A stretch of DNA of 64,000 nt from Typhlomys cinereus. Taxonomy: Eukaryota; Chordata; Mammalia; Rodentia; Platacanthomyidae. The DNA lies in the NCBI GenBank assembly GCA_023101885.1, contig JALPQD010000248.1, positions 707,423 to 771,422 of the forward strand, written 5' to 3'. The position numbers and the translations under genes are program-made. Shown here piece after piece: positions 23,386 through 35,715 of this stretch. The notes under the pieces were generated by a model. That model did not search any database, was not told the origin of the DNA, and was given only the letters and a program-made list of their open reading frames with translations. The stretch's first letter is position 1. Each line of letters begins with the position of its first letter.

Positions 23386-24429
23386 ATTTATTCAGAGTAT
23401 ATTTGATATTATGACTAGTTAGTGAGTTCATATAGAGAGTGTGACCATAGATTGAAGCAATGAAAAGTGAGATCTTCTCAGGTATATAATAGGTATAGTA
23501 CCTCTCTTCATTGGTACCCAAATATATTGATTCTTCTTTCATATGTCTATGCAGGACAGAAATTTAGAGATACCTGATGTAATCATGAACTGTGATGAAA
23601 TAAACAGGAATAGAACTGATGCTGTTCTTTATGCAAATTATTGCCTGGTACTGTGTTCAGTTAACATATAGCTATATTAAGTAGGACTTATGGGTTCAAA
23701 TAATCTTCAGTGTTAACTCAAAATTCAAGATGACAACTGTTTTTATTTTTTTCTTTCTTGTCAGAGTACTGTAAATTATCTGTCACTAAATGACAAAGAA
23801 CAATATTTAGCAAAGCATTGCAATTACCATGACATTTCTGCTGCAGATTTTGTGCATCAAAAAATCTTATACATTGTCAGAAGAGATGAACTTTGAAATA
23901 TCTGTAATTTTTATGATACTCGAGTCTACATTTCAGTATTAAAATAGGTGATCCTCAAACTGTTCAGCTCAGATCAGATTGGGAAACAAGTTTCTCAATT
24001 AGTGAATCTCTTGGAAATCAATGTCTATGTTTTTTAATCTTTTTTGATACAATGCACTTGCCTTAATGCTCTGCCTTAATATTACAAATATATGTCTTTC
24101 TCTTCCAAAATATCCCTTTTGTTCTACTCTCTTCCTTTTTCTTATGATAAAAAGAAGTTTGAGATGCATTTAAATTCTGTGTTACTGTAAAAACAAAGGA
24201 AATATGGGGAGCAGTTGATTTAACCAATTGTTTTAGCTTCTGTTTCATTAACCCAAGTGTTAATTCCTGACTAAAAGTGCAAAACAAAACAAACAAAAGA
24301 ACTCCCTGTGTTTGGAAATAAATATGACATCATAGCCATAGATAGGAGTGTAAGAATGATTTTAGGAGCCATTTAGTATTAACATTAAACTGTAAGATAA
24401 GCAAAAATATTTTCTATCACAGGGAGAAG
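23386..24429. other. AT-rich non-coding DNA, nothing recognised
   Basis: No gene or repeat family recognised in this stretch. Confidence 0.5.
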
Positions 24430-24689
24430 TTTCATGGGAAGAAGGCAGGATTAGATATCAAACAAAGTCCATGGATCTCCAGATTACCAAATAAAGCTGG
24501 AGCCTTGTTGAAGAAGGGTACTAACTAACCCAAGTTTGTAGATTACTTATGGCAGTGTCACCCATTTTGCCTCAAGTAGGCCCTGGAGTCCAGAAATAAG
24601 AAAAACTATTAGCAGTGTGATTAGGGAAAGAAGTATTACTGTGTAGGCATGGGGAAGGAAGTGTACCGTGAACACATTATGGGGGAGAC

Positions 24690-25290
24690 GCCAACCAGCC
24701 ATCTATCCACCCTGACAGGAGATCAAAGACAGACCAAGTAAATATAGTGCCAAAGTTCAACTTGAAGAACCAACTAGCTTATTGGGGTTACTTATAGGAG
24801 TACTGATGAGGGTTACATACAAGTGTGGAGATTATACAAGTCAGCTATATCCCCAGAAAGTCCCTCCCGCCCCCAGAGTGGGTAAGACTCATAGGAACTG
24901 CATCCCTGGAGTTCTCTGCTGCAGGACTTGGTAGGAGAGTTTCCTTCAGGCTTCTGGGCTGCCTTGGCAATCTCTCTTCTGCCGCTAGACTGAACACTGA
25001 CCTCTCTTTCTGCAACTTTCTGGATGCTCAAGAGCATCATTCCAAATAATTTCCTGATCAGCCCGCTTAGCAGCCTCTTCCAGACTTGACTTCTCTGTGG
25101 ACATCTTCAGACAGACTGCTCACTGACCTCTTCAGATCTCTTGGCTGTTGAGCAGTATCTTTAGGGGCTTTGACTACTTGCATCCTGGAGTGAGCCCACC
25201 TCTCTCCAACCCCGTTCCTGCAAGCTTGTCAGATTTAATAATCTCCTGAGACTCAAGTGTTATTTAGTTGTTGAGACTGGGGCAAACTTC
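24690..25290. mobile_element. probable LTR-type rodent repeat (RMER-like)
   Basis: The segment reading GACAGACCAAGTAAATATAG, AACTTGAAGAACCAACTAGC, TATTGGGGTTACTTATAGG and onward into a GC-richer CT-rich region resembles a common rodent LTR-type repeat as I remember it. Borders and orientation are uncertain and no terminal duplication was found. The 74-75-codon frames here are not coding. Confidence 0.35.
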
Positions 25291-25317
25291 AAGATGACTG
25301 TGCTGGGGAAAAAGTGT

Positions 25318-25432
25318 CATGTGTGTGTGTGCAGGAGGACACTTGAGCATACTTGCCTGTAGAGACCCAAGAATGACCCTGGAAATCCCTTGTGAAGCAA
25401 AGGCACTAACCTCTGAGTCGTCTCTCTAACCG
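25318..25432 (-). repeat. truncated B4/RSINE1-like SINE
   Basis: GTGTGTGTGTGCAGGAGGAC is followed by GTGAAGCAAAGGCACTAACC, TCTGAGTCGTCTCTCTAACC. This is the inverted ID-type head ('caagcactttaccgactgagccatctcc') of B4-family SINEs after a GT tract. The middle is deleted. Confidence 0.45.
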
Positions 25433-26671
25433 CAGAGTCACTACTTCTGAGGCACACAAATAATCTACAGGGACCTAGAATAAAGAGTTAAAGACAGAAA
25501 AAAAAATTAGTGATTTATGGTGTCCCATGTTTTCTGTCAACATTACCCAGGTTGGTCCAGTCCTGTTTGTAGCCCCCAATAGTCATAAGAAAGCCTGCTC
25601 AAAGACGAGACTGAGTAGTTAGTTCAGTGAAAGGAGGTGAAAATGGTCGCCTGCTTCCATCAGGCTTTGTCCTCATATCTGCAAACATCATCATAGGATG
25701 AATAACTCAAGACAATGGTATGATTTCCCATTGAACTGGAAGTAAATAATGAATAAAATTATCACAAAAGGGAAAAAAAGCACAAGTGAACCACTTACTT
25801 TCTCGTTGAACCAGGAGGAAGCGTATGAAATTGGCAATTGAAAAGATAAAATTATAAGTGGAAAAATAACCCAAACTATTACTGCTTAAAGCATACATTC
25901 CTTTCTCCAGGACATTAGCTAATATGACAATGATTCTGAAATTTCTGTAGCATCTGTTTTTATTGCAGCTATAATGCCTGAGTGTTCTGATGCATAAATA
26001 CCTCGTGGATGGCTATGACATGCCTCACTGCTAGAGCTCACGCTGTCAAATGTTACGATGCAATGTAGTATTATTCTCAGAAAGGGAAAAACCAAATAAA
26101 ATGCGGCACTAATAATGTTATGTTTAATTCATAGTAATTTGATGTTCTTATTTTTTATGATTAGAGGAAAGGAGCTGCTGTAGGATCCTGCATTTGATTC
26201 ATTTTACATCAAGTCTTTATTATGTGGCCTATAAAAGCATCAAATAATTACAGCACACAATTTAGTGGAAACTTATTACCACAAATAACTTCCAAATTGA
26301 AATGTTAGCTTGAATAATTCCGGAAAACAGCAACAACAAAGAATGTCAAATTACTGCAGAACACCCCATGGGGTGAGCCACACACGGCAAATCTTTCCTT
26401 AGAAAAGATTCTATCTGGTTGTTCAGCTCACTATGGAAGACGTTGGTCCATTTCATGATCAAACATATCCTTTTATCTTTTCTCAGTTGCTTATGTCATT
26501 GCCCCATTGATGACTTCAATGGCATGATTAATTATAATATCCTTGAATAAGACATTGGTGTATCTTTAGCTGCTCTAGAAGTAAAACCTATACCTAGCTT
26601 CCCATATATAACATTTTTTGCTTAAAAGTCAATAGAGGAAAGAGATTTCAGGTAAGATTAACAATATTGAG
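25433..26671. other. AT-rich non-coding DNA, nothing recognised
   Basis: No gene or repeat recognised. Confidence 0.5.
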
Positions 26672-26870
26672 GGTAAGTAGGATAGCTTATTAGGTAAAGG
26701 AAAACTACATGCAAAGCTGGCAATCCAAATTCAATCCCTGGAAGCCAACATAGCAAAGGTAGAAAACTAACTCTTGAAAGTTTTCTTCTCATCTACACAC
26801 ATGTGTCTCAGCACTTCTCTCTCTGTCTTCTTCTCTTTCTGTCTCAAGAACATAATGATGTTGTATTAAT
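26672..26870 (+). repeat. B4/RSINE1-like SINE, old
   Basis: An ID-type head (AGGGTAAGTAGGATAGC, ATTCAATCCCTGGAAGCCAA) is followed by GTAGAAAACTAACTC and a CT-rich pseudo-tail. This is the layout of RSINE1/B4 elements. Strongly diverged. Confidence 0.5.
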
Positions 26871-27344
26871 GCATAGTTCCTAAGTGGACAAGAAGAAATA
26901 AAGAAACAGTGATTGAGTAGGTCTCCTTCTTAAAATTTAGACTCTAATGGGAAAATTAATTGTATTCAGACAAATGTGCTTTGAACAGAATACTAAATAT
27001 TGTTAGATTCTGACAACTATTTATTGGAGAAACAAGAGGTTAAATCTGAGGTTTCTGGTACTGGCAAACATAGCTGAGTTTTCTGCTCCTCTGTTTAGTG
27101 GAAAAAATTCAGGGCAAGACTGAGCAGAAACTCAGCAGTATGATTTTGGTTTAAGCACAAGTTTATCTCATACAAAGCACAGTGAAGAAAGGATAATACA
27201 GATTATGAAGTGAATGTGTTCATGGACTGAAAAGTATAATTTGGTGTAGAGCAAAGTGGGATTATAGAAGTAATAACAGGAGCAGAACATTCACACGATT
27301 TAGTGTGTGATGGCTCATTTAAGAATTTAGATGCCATTAGAATT
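26871..27344. other. non-coding DNA, nothing recognised
   Basis: No gene or repeat recognised. Confidence 0.5.
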
Positions 27345-27440
27345 TGTGCATCATGGAGCACATCTGTAGTGCCAACATTTGGGGATGCTGAGAGATGAGG
27401 ATTACAATGAGTACAATGAAGCTTGGGCTTTGTTAAAAAA
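27345..27440 (+). repeat. B1-like SINE, old
   Basis: CATGGAGCACATCTGTAGTG, CCAACATTTGGGGATGCTGA, GATGAGGATTACAATGAG and AGCTTGGGCTTTGTTAAAAA match successive blocks of B1. Short and diverged. Confidence 0.55.
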
Positions 27441-27830
27441 TAAAAACGGATATCGTAATTGAAAAGTCAAGAACTAAGAGCTGTGGTATCTGCAAAAAGA
27501 GACAGTCAAGGTGAAACAGAAGAAGTGCTGTTGTAAAGTATGAGCACATGAGGGGAAGGTCCAAATCAGAGAATATTTGCTGTTGAACACATACACATAA
27601 AAGAAAAAATGACTAATTGCATCCTCGTAAGCTTGGAGAGAAGGATGATGATGCATGAGACAAAGTTTCATAATAAAGGGACTTGACTCAAGAATTAGGT
27701 GACAATTATGAATTCAAGGTCTTGTGATTTTAAATGGCAAGTAGATTTTTGCATGGGAACAAAGTGTATCAGATTTGGGACGATCAAGGATGTGAATGAA
27801 CAGAAGCAGAAGTTGTCATTTGAAATTTTA

Positions 27831-28109
27831 TTATTTTCTAATTTTAATTTTATTAATTGTGCATGTGTGTCTGTGTATGTCTGTGTGCATGTGTTTGTGT
27901 GTATCAGAAGACACCGTGCGTGCCCTTGGAGGCTCATGTGTGACTTCAGGAATCACCCTAGATTGCTCTAACTCTGGCGTTTCCCAGGCTCTGTCTTCTA
28001 GGATTGGAAGTACAGGCCAACACCATTTCTGCCTGGTGGGAAAATATGAGCAGGACCTTTTGCTTACAAGGCAGAGGCTTAACCCCTGAGACAACACTGT
28101 GGCCCATCC
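27831..28109 (-). mobile_element. tRNA-headed SINE (AT-rich-body subfamily)
   Basis: An inverted copy: a GT-rich tail at the left, body blocks TGACTTCAGGAATCACCCTA and CCAGGCTCTGTCTTCTAGGA, and the tRNA head at the right (AGGCAGAGGCTTAACCCCTG). It is flanked by a 12-bp target-site duplication with one mismatch (27819-27830 and 28110-28121). The open frames on both strands over it have no biological support. Confidence 0.88.
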
Positions 28110-28254
28110 TTTGGAATTTTAACAGCCAATGAAACCTATTGAATGGAGTGTGATATCACTAACATCCCAATCTATGCACATTCCCCATATCCTTTCCACA
28201 AATCAGACTCTGCTGTCTTAATATATTTTGTTCAAAATAATTCTATGCAAAAGA

Positions 28255-28389
28255 GAAATGACTCAAAAGTTAAAGTCATAACTAAGAAACCTGAGTTTGA
28301 CCACTAGAGTCTACATAATGGAAGGAGAGAATCAACTTCCAAATGTCCTCTGATATCCACATGCATGTCATGGTAACATGGTGCATGCT

Positions 28390-28428
<39 letters not shown>

Positions 28429-28490
28429 CTCTCTTTCTCAACTTTCTATCACACTCTGAAATAAGTAAATAAAATATTTAAAAATATTTT
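28255..28490 (+). repeat. B4/RSINE1-like SINE with (CT)n
   Basis: AGAAACCTGAGTTTGACCAC, GAAGGAGAGAATCAACTTCC, GTCCTCTGATATCCACATGC and a terminal simple repeat with AAATAAAATATTT match the RSINE1/B4 3' half. A CT microsatellite (about 28395-28425) replaces the usual CA tail. The head is partly deleted. Confidence 0.7.
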
Positions 28491-30074
28491 GGTGGTAATA
28501 CATTTTCTTCTGCAGTAATAATACTTCAGCACAAAACCAGGAAGAAGAATTCTATTCATGAGTAATTACTACTTTCTAGAAAATGAAAAGTAAAATAGGG
28601 GCATTATTGAAAAAATACATCAAGTTATCCAAATAGCATTAGTGAAAAAGTACTATCAAGTTATCCAAAAGAGTAAGCACCGACTTAAGTTTTTTTATAG
28701 ATACTAGCTCAGTTAGTTGCTGTGCCTCAAATATAATAGAAAATAACCTTTTCTGATTTTGAAGTGTATTGTTTTTCAATTTTCTATGTCTGAGAATTCC
28801 TGAGAGCATATAGTTTTTCATGTAATACCCGCCAAAATGTAAAACTTCAGGGTGATACAGTAGTGAAATAGTTGATTCATGCTTACAGTCCATTTTAAAC
28901 TTTGGCTCTGTGATTGGAACAATGAAAGTAGGATGAGATGGTCAAGTAGATGGATGGTAGTTATTGGGAATCCTTGTTGCTCCACTCTTCCTTTACTATC
29001 AGAAGTGGTGATAATCGCTCATGTTTTCCCACCAGGGAAGAATAAATTAAAATTAGATTGTGTTAAGTAGGGAAAACTTGCTACCTCATTTAATTTCACA
29101 ATCCATTTGTAATGAGTGGTCTAATAGCAAAATGTAAAGTATGAATTGGAATACAAATGAAACTGTGCAATGTGCTCGCCTGCCCATATTTTAATTTTAC
29201 ATCAATTAACAATGGGGTCATTGGACACTCTCATAAAGTTCACATTACTAAAGTGTAACATACTGATGGCGGCCCATCGGCCACATTTCTCTCCTATTCA
29301 AAAAAGCTGCAATTTTAGTGAAGAAAACCTTATTACCTTATTTTACTTTATGTAAAAAAGAAGCAGTGCATATTCATAGCATATATTAATGTATACCTCA
29401 TTCATCTATGGAAAGAAGTATCTTAAATGCGTTAAATTGTTGTGTACAATTATAACAATTGGTCTAAAAAGTAGATATAATTTGCACTTTACATAGCAAA
29501 TTAATTATCTTTTTGAATAATTTTCACCTATGTCGCACAAGAAGGCAAATTTCAACTCAAAATGATTTAAATTTTTAAAGCATAACATTAATATATATAT
29601 GCACATATATACTCATTATCTAGTTATTCATCTATTACCATATTAACTTATATGTATATATATATACTATAAACATAAGATGCTCAGCATAAGTTATTTC
29701 TCAGTTGTTGCACTGTAGGCCTGGAGATAAATATGTATTAGGTTGACCTCAAATTTAAGATGATCTTCACATAGCCACACACCCAAGTGTTTGCATTAAC
29801 AATGGGTCTCACCTGTCATGTTGAGTAATGCTTTTAAAGGTGAGGATATCTGTTGCTTACCAACACAGAGTTCGTCAGATGGAGACTAAAACACAGGTGC
29901 AAGAAGTTGTGCTAAGAAACTGACAATACATACACAGAAATAATGGTTTACATGTGAATAAATGGTAGAAGATATATTAATATTAATCAGAATAAACAGA
30001 AAAAGACATTTATTACAAATATAGCAAGTATTAAGCTGATAATTTTATTTTTTTCTTTCTTGAAATATGTGAAC
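28491..30074. other. AT-rich non-coding DNA, nothing recognised
   Basis: No gene recognised. TATA-rich simple sequence is present near 29590-29670. Confidence 0.5.
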
Positions 30075-30370
30075 TACATTTGTTTATTTATTTTGCATGT
30101 GTGCATGTGTGTGTGTAAGTGTGTATGTGTGTGTATTAGAGGATATTGTGTGTCCCTGTGGAGGACCAAGGGTAACTTTGGGAATCTGTCTGGGTCGTCT
30201 CTACCTCCTTTTTGCTTTGTTATTTTTTTTTCAGGCTCTGCCAACCAGAGCCTGAAATTCAGGCTACTGCTATTTCCACCTGGTGTTTTTATGTGGGACA
30301 TGGAATCTGAACTCAGAACCTTCTGCTTGAAAGGCAGAGTCTCAACCCCTAAGTCATCGCTCAAGTCCTA
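30075..30370 (-). mobile_element. tRNA-headed SINE (AT-rich-body subfamily)
   Basis: Inverted: TTTATTTATTTTGCATGTG plus a GT tail, CCCTGTGGAGGACCAAGGGT, TACCTCCTTTTTGCTTTG, AGGCTCTGCCAACC and a head reading CTTCTGCTTGAAAGGCAGAG then CTCAACCCCTAAGTCATCGC. Complete but moderately diverged. Confidence 0.85.
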
Positions 30371-31220
30371 TTTTTTTTCTTTTTGGTCATAAATGTGTAC
30401 AAAGTATGCTAAGAATTTTTAATAAATGAATGTGCAGCAATTAAAGTTTTGTGTTTAATTGTAGTTGCTATATATTTATATATATCATGATGCCAATTGA
30501 CATATCACAAAGGATATATAAAGATTATTGCATTTTCAAGTAATTTTTAATGCATAAATTTTTATGTTATTGAAAAAAATGGAAACCAAGAAATTTATAC
30601 AAACAACGCAAGCTAAGTAAATTAAGGTATAGTTGTGCAAAGTGGAACACTTTGAGGTACAAGTAAAATAGATCACATTGAGGGAGAAAATAGAATCTAT
30701 GGGTAATAAGAAGACTTAAGAACAGTTTATTCAGTGATAAGAATATAAAAAATTTAATTCACTAGAGTTCATTTGCTTGTGTCATTGGACAATGGGATTC
30801 TTTATGCATCTATTATGGGATGGATAGGAAAACTGCGAATATACTACTCAGTGGACATTGACTTCATGCGAGATGGTTCTGAAGATCAGCACTATGACCA
30901 CATGAATTTTAAGGAAATTAAGCTTCATTTTGTTTGACAAATTGCAGGTAAGTTTTCTGAAAGAAAATGTGCCAGAGAGAAAAAAAATAAATCAGTAACT
31001 TGCATACACAGGAAAAGTCTAAAGGCAAAGAAATATAAAAATGTCCCAAGTCTTGATGTAAGGCAATCTAAGGTATTTTATTATAAAAAAAAAACAGTGT
31101 GGGTAGTATGAAGTTATCTATGCCACTTACAATGACTATTCTGTAAACACTGAAGGAATTGATATGTACAGAAGTCTACAAGGAGGAGGAGGAGACAGCT
31201 GAGTGATAGTGGATTAGAGA
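30371..31220. other. AT-rich non-coding DNA, nothing recognised
   Basis: No gene or repeat recognised. Confidence 0.5.
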
Positions 31221-31545
31221 TGCCATGGTTTGAAATTTGTCCCTCACAGACTTGCGTGTTTGGGAGATGGAGCAATGCTGGAAGAAGGCAGTCAGATGGG
31301 GTGGACTGGTCGTGGATTGTCCCCTCAACTTCCTAGAGAGGTCTGCTCTAGCAGTTGTCACTTCAACAGCTCTCAGCCTCCAGGATGGGTGTGACTTAGT
31401 CTGTCTCCAGCTTCTGCCGCTAGCCGTGTTCCTTCCCCAAGAAAGACTGTATCTCCCCTCTGGCACCATAAGCTGAATAAATCTCCTGTTCTCCATTAAT
31501 GTGCGTGGCTTTGGGTAGTGTCTCACAGCCATACAAAGAATAACA
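31221..31545 (+). mobile_element. MaLR-type solo LTR (MT/ORR1-like)
   Basis: It begins TGCCATGGTTTGAAATTTGT, as MT/ORR1 LTRs begin with 'tgttatgatttgaa', and ends with CCATAAGCTGAATAAATCTC, GTGTCTCACAGCCATACAAA, GAATAACA. This matches the 'ccataagctgaaataaa...cacagcaatag' end of rodent MaLR LTRs. The AATAAA lies at about 31474. The 129- and 79-codon frames on the two strands are artefacts of this LTR. Confidence 0.75.
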
Positions 31546-32694
31546 CGTGGAGGATAAGTCCACATGTGTAACGATTCAGAGAGAAAATTTAATCAAAAAA
31601 TGCAAGTAAGAAAAATCCTGAAGTGCGAAGTAAGCAAAAGTTACAAAAAGTGCATGTTTATGCGTTTATTCACAGTCTTTTCCATAGGCTTTAACTAAAG
31701 AATAGATATCATAAAGTATGTGATTCATGCTAAAGGTGTCACCCATGAAATAAAAATGCTAAACTTGTTTGTAAAAAGAGAGTGTACTGTGAACATGTAT
31801 GAATGTAGGGAAAATTTAGGCTGCCACATGATTATATGACATAACTGAAATGCTGAAAAATACCATTACTGTTGATACGTTACATGTGAAAGAAACATAA
31901 TTGCTTTGATCATTTCAAAAAGTGTTGTGCCTCATTGACAATTGCAGGATTCTGCTGTGAGAAAGATTCTTTTAGCTCTTGGTAACAATTTCATCAGTCT
32001 ATGAAAAATAAGGCAAATGCTCCAGATAATATCATATAGACTCTAACCCTCTAGCAATGCAGGTATAAAGTATTTGATGGCCAAAGATTTCTGCTACACT
32101 CAGGAGGTGTGGCAGCTGGGTTTAACTAATGGTTTCCTTTTCATTTGGATTATTCATCACGGATTCCCTATGCTTTGTGTTGTTTAACATTGAGAAGGGG
32201 TCTTATAAAAGGGTTCTGGTTGTCCAAAGTTGTGATCCTCATTTCTTAGTATAATGTGTAATGGAATTAGAGTCCTATACCAACACATTCACCTGCCATT
32301 CTTTAAATAAGCACAATGAATTGTATAGATGATGCCTAAGGTTTGGCATGGCATTTTTTGATTATTAAAGTAAAATTTAGTGAAATATTTCAATATTCTT
32401 AACCTAGTTATTTAACACAATATAGCTCAGTTCTTGTTTGTTCTCAATATTAATAACATACAGGAAGAATAATGAAAATGAACAAAAATATAATTGTACT
32501 AAACTCCCCAATGAAAAAAGATCTCATCATATATTGCAATAAAGAACCTGTTTTGCTGCTTTAAATACTTTCTTAATCAAAAGAAAGTTGACTTGCATAA
32601 GAACAGTTTCAGCCTCTAGTATAAAAATAATTTGTACCCCAATCCATATATGCCAGTTTTCAATACTTAGACAAAATTTTGTTTAAACAAGCCT
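31546..32694. other. AT-rich non-coding DNA, nothing recognised
   Basis: No gene or repeat recognised. Confidence 0.5.
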
Positions 32695-32985
32695 TCATGC
32701 AAATGTGTACAATATATTTGTATGTGTGTGCACATGTGTGTGTGTATATGTTTGTGTATGTGTGTATGAGTTTATGTATGTGTTTTTGTATGTATCATAA
32801 TGCATCTATGGAGTCCCAAAGGTGGTTTCCATATTTCCTTCTAGATTACTCTATATTTTTATTGATTTACCCCAGGATTTAACGAACTCCTCCTTCCAGG
32901 GCTAGAAGTGCATACCATTCACATTCCAATTAAGCATTTTTTTACTTGGGACCTGGAATCTGAACACAATTTCTACTGCCCAAAT
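32695..32985 (-). mobile_element. decayed tRNA-headed SINE
   Basis: A GTATGTGTGTGCACATGTG tail is followed by GGAGTCCCAAAGGTGGTTTC, CTTCCAGGGCTAGAAGTGCA and GGGACCTGGAATCTGAACAC. These are in the order expected for an inverted AT-rich-body SINE, but with many changes and little of the head left. Confidence 0.55.
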
Positions 32986-33529
32986 ATGTATACTTTATGA
33001 AGGTATAAAATTGTCCAGATTTTTTGAACAGTATAAATATTAAAGAAATTATATATTATTATTATATGCCTAAACATGGATTGCATGGATTTTATGTATA
33101 TGTCTAAACATGGATTGCAATCTATTTGATAAATAAATATATATGCATAAAATGTATGTGTGTATATATTGCCCAGATTCATGAGAGTCTTAAATATGAA
33201 AAGAAAAAGAATTATAACCTTATATATCCTATGTTGTTCTTGAAAACATAAATATTTAGACCGTTTTAATCCCTTAACCTTATAATTTGAAGTGTCAATA
33301 ACAGTCTATATTTTTACTATTTTGGCACATGGAGAGGGGTAATCAGGGGATTCATTGTGTTATTTGATTTTACTTAGAATTCCAAGTCCCAAAATGTTTT
33401 TTTTAAAAACATCCAAGGACAATATTATTTTGCATATCGTTTTTAGTCCCCTCCTAATACATACAGATGGTGCATTCTTGATTCAGCAGAAATAAGATTA
33501 TAAGCACCTTCAAAATTAACACATTAGAG
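32986..33529. other. AT-rich DNA with a small local duplication
   Basis: CTAAACATGGATTGCA occurs twice about 34 bases apart, near 33070 and 33103. No gene recognised. Confidence 0.5.
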
Positions 33530-33955
33530 AATCGTGGCCAGAAATCCCATAACCAATTCATAAAATTTTAAATTGGCAATTGTGAGGGTTCCACCAGGAA
33601 TCAGAATTAGGCATATTTGTGGGTGACCTTGGTTTTGGTGAAATCATAAGAACTGCAGTTATAGTGAGACAAACTTTGTATAAAAGGCACAAGAAAGATC
33701 ATCCTTAACAATAATGTTAATATTTGAAGGTAGATTTTCAACAGTATTTGAGGTCTAGGTGGTTACTTCCCTGAAGATTAATGGGATTCTTTGTTCTTCA
33801 TTTATGTGGCCCATGGTCTACCTTCAGAGCATAACTCTTTCACTCTTTCTTTTTGATTGTATTGCTTTACTTTGAATAAAGTTTCCTTGGTATCGTGTAC
33901 TCTGTTTGGGCATTCATTTCATCCCTGGTGAAATAAAAGGCCAAAAAAAAAAAAA
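33530..33955 (+). mobile_element. possible LTR or other polyadenylated retroelement
   Basis: GTATAAAAGGCAC (about 33679) lies some 200 bases upstream of GAATAAAGTTTCC (about 33876), with a further AATAAAAGG and an A-run ending at 33955. The layout suggests an LTR or retrocopy 3' end. I cannot name the family and saw no terminal duplications. Confidence 0.3.
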
Positions 33956-34423
33956 ATCCTGGAAGCATTGTCCAGTGAGACTCTGAAATTACACTATCCT
34001 GACTGTGCTCATAGAAATGTGTTAAGTGCATTTTCTCCTCTCAGGCTTACCAAGTCATGATGTGGCCAGGGAGCTACACTAGGATCAAATCCTTTATTTG
34101 TTTTTCTCTCCACCCTCTCACTTTTACTCTCAAATTTGAGAACAAACTTTTACTTTCAGGGAAAACGTTACTTCTGTTGTGTATTACAGAGATGGTTTTT
34201 ACACTGTGCATCCAATTAGATGACATGTTTTGAAGGCTTAGAAAATCTTAGAGAGTTCCCTGCTGTGACAAAATTCAAAGACCCAGAATGATTCCAATTT
34301 ATTTTTAAGGGAAAATAAAAGTCATGGAAAAAGAAAACGAAGTAAACAACAATTACATAAAAATCCCACACGTGTGTATCAAAGCGAATTGGTTCATCTC
34401 TAGTGAAAATTAAAAATATTATG
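33956..34423. other. non-coding DNA, nothing recognised
   Basis: No gene or repeat recognised. Confidence 0.5.
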
Positions 34424-34672
34424 GAGGCTGGAGAGATGGTTCAAGGGTTAAGAGTATGTCTCGCAAGCAGTAGGTCCTGAGTTCGGATCCCAGATCTCAC
34501 ATTAAATGCCAGGAGGAAAGCATGGTGGGCGGAGTCTAGGAAATCCCAGAGTGAAACAAGAAGGAAGTAGAAGCAATCCAGGATGATTCCCAAAGTCACC
34601 CTTTCACCCTTGTTCCTCCACAGGGAGACGCAGTGTCTGATACACACACACATACACACAAAATAAATTATT
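34424..34672 (+). mobile_element. tRNA-headed SINE (AT-rich-body subfamily)
   Basis: The head reads GGCTGGAGAGATGGTTCAAG with B box GTCCTGAGTTCGGATCCCAG. The body has GGGCGGAGTCTAGGAAATCC, GAAGTAGAAGCAATCCAGG and ATGATTCCCAAAGTCACCC, with CA-rich and AATAAA tails. Well preserved. This is the clearest example of the subfamily with the 'AATCCAGGATGATTCCCAAAG' body. Confidence 0.92.
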
Positions 34673-35557
34673 TTTACAAAGTATTACGCTTAGTAAGCAC
34701 CTTAGAAAAAGAACTTGGCAAGCCCTGTTGCCTCAGATATGTTTTTCATGTTACAGTACGTGGCTTGGTTAGCATCCAGGTTTTCCATGGAAACGAAATG
34801 ATAACACAGGCTAAGTAAAACTGAATGCTTCCAAAGTAAACTGTACTTTTGCTGAAGGAGGCATCAATATGTTGTCATGTACGCTTCATTTGACAAGATG
34901 GTGCTATGCTGTTTCCATAACAAGCTCATGCAATTTTATAGAAAATCCAATGTGAAAAAATTAAGGAGAAAGGAAAAGCAAGGTTTATCGTGAAAGGGTT
35001 TTATTTAACAAATTTAAGCTGAACTGATCTCCAAGAGTGAAGGCTAATTTTAGGTCGTTGCTTAGCTACAAATGTGCATCTACAGTGTGATTTCTTCTTA
35101 AGTACTGTCCTTTAGCCCAAAACTCCACTTCAGACTGGAGGTGTCAGTGATTAGAGAGCACGTAAATTCTTCGTCTGTCATTTTCACAGTGCATAAGATG
35201 GTTGGTTTTTAGGGAAAATAAAGTGAAGAAAAATTATGAGATGTTGAAACTCTGACAATTCCTCTTTCTTACCATCATGCGGTCACAAGACCATAAGCAT
35301 CTTGCCATCACCCACAGTGGCATTCAAGTAAGTTAGAGATTTTCACAAAAGGTGCATGGAGCTAATCAGACTTAAAACACGTGAAACTGAAACTGAATTA
35401 TTAATTATCTTGAGTTTACAAACAAATATTAGACATCATCTATAAAGTAGAATAAAGTTAATTGGATTCCAGTGAGCATAGATTTTTCATTCTTTACCTG
35501 TGACAACCTAAGCTAATGATGTTCACACAATTGGGTAATTACATAAATGGATGCTCC
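34673..35557. other. non-coding DNA, nothing recognised
   Basis: No gene or repeat recognised. Confidence 0.5.
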
Positions 35558-35715
35558 AGGCGATGGGAAGGAGGAAGGAGAAAGTACTGGGAGAGGAAAA
35601 GAGGGGGGTGAAAGGATGGGGAAGGGGGGAGAGTGAAAAGGGAGAAGATGGGGGTACCTACTGAGCTTTTATGATCAGGGAAAAAAATAAAATGTGGGAG
35701 AAAAAGAAAAAAACA
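35558..35715 (+). mobile_element. 5'-truncated L1 3' end
   Basis: GGATGCTCCAGGCGATGGG, then a G/A-rich tract of about 90 bases, then GGTACCTACTGAGCTTTTAT and an A-rich tail. This is the same order as the other L1 3' ends here (purine tract, GTACCTATTAAGTTTGTATGA-like motif, tail). Only the last 160 bases of the 3' UTR are present. Confidence 0.85.

Noticed and set aside
31176..31565. 129-codon minus-strand frame and 79-codon plus-strand frame
   Set aside because: Both lie in a MaLR LTR whose ends are recognisable, so the frames are incidental.
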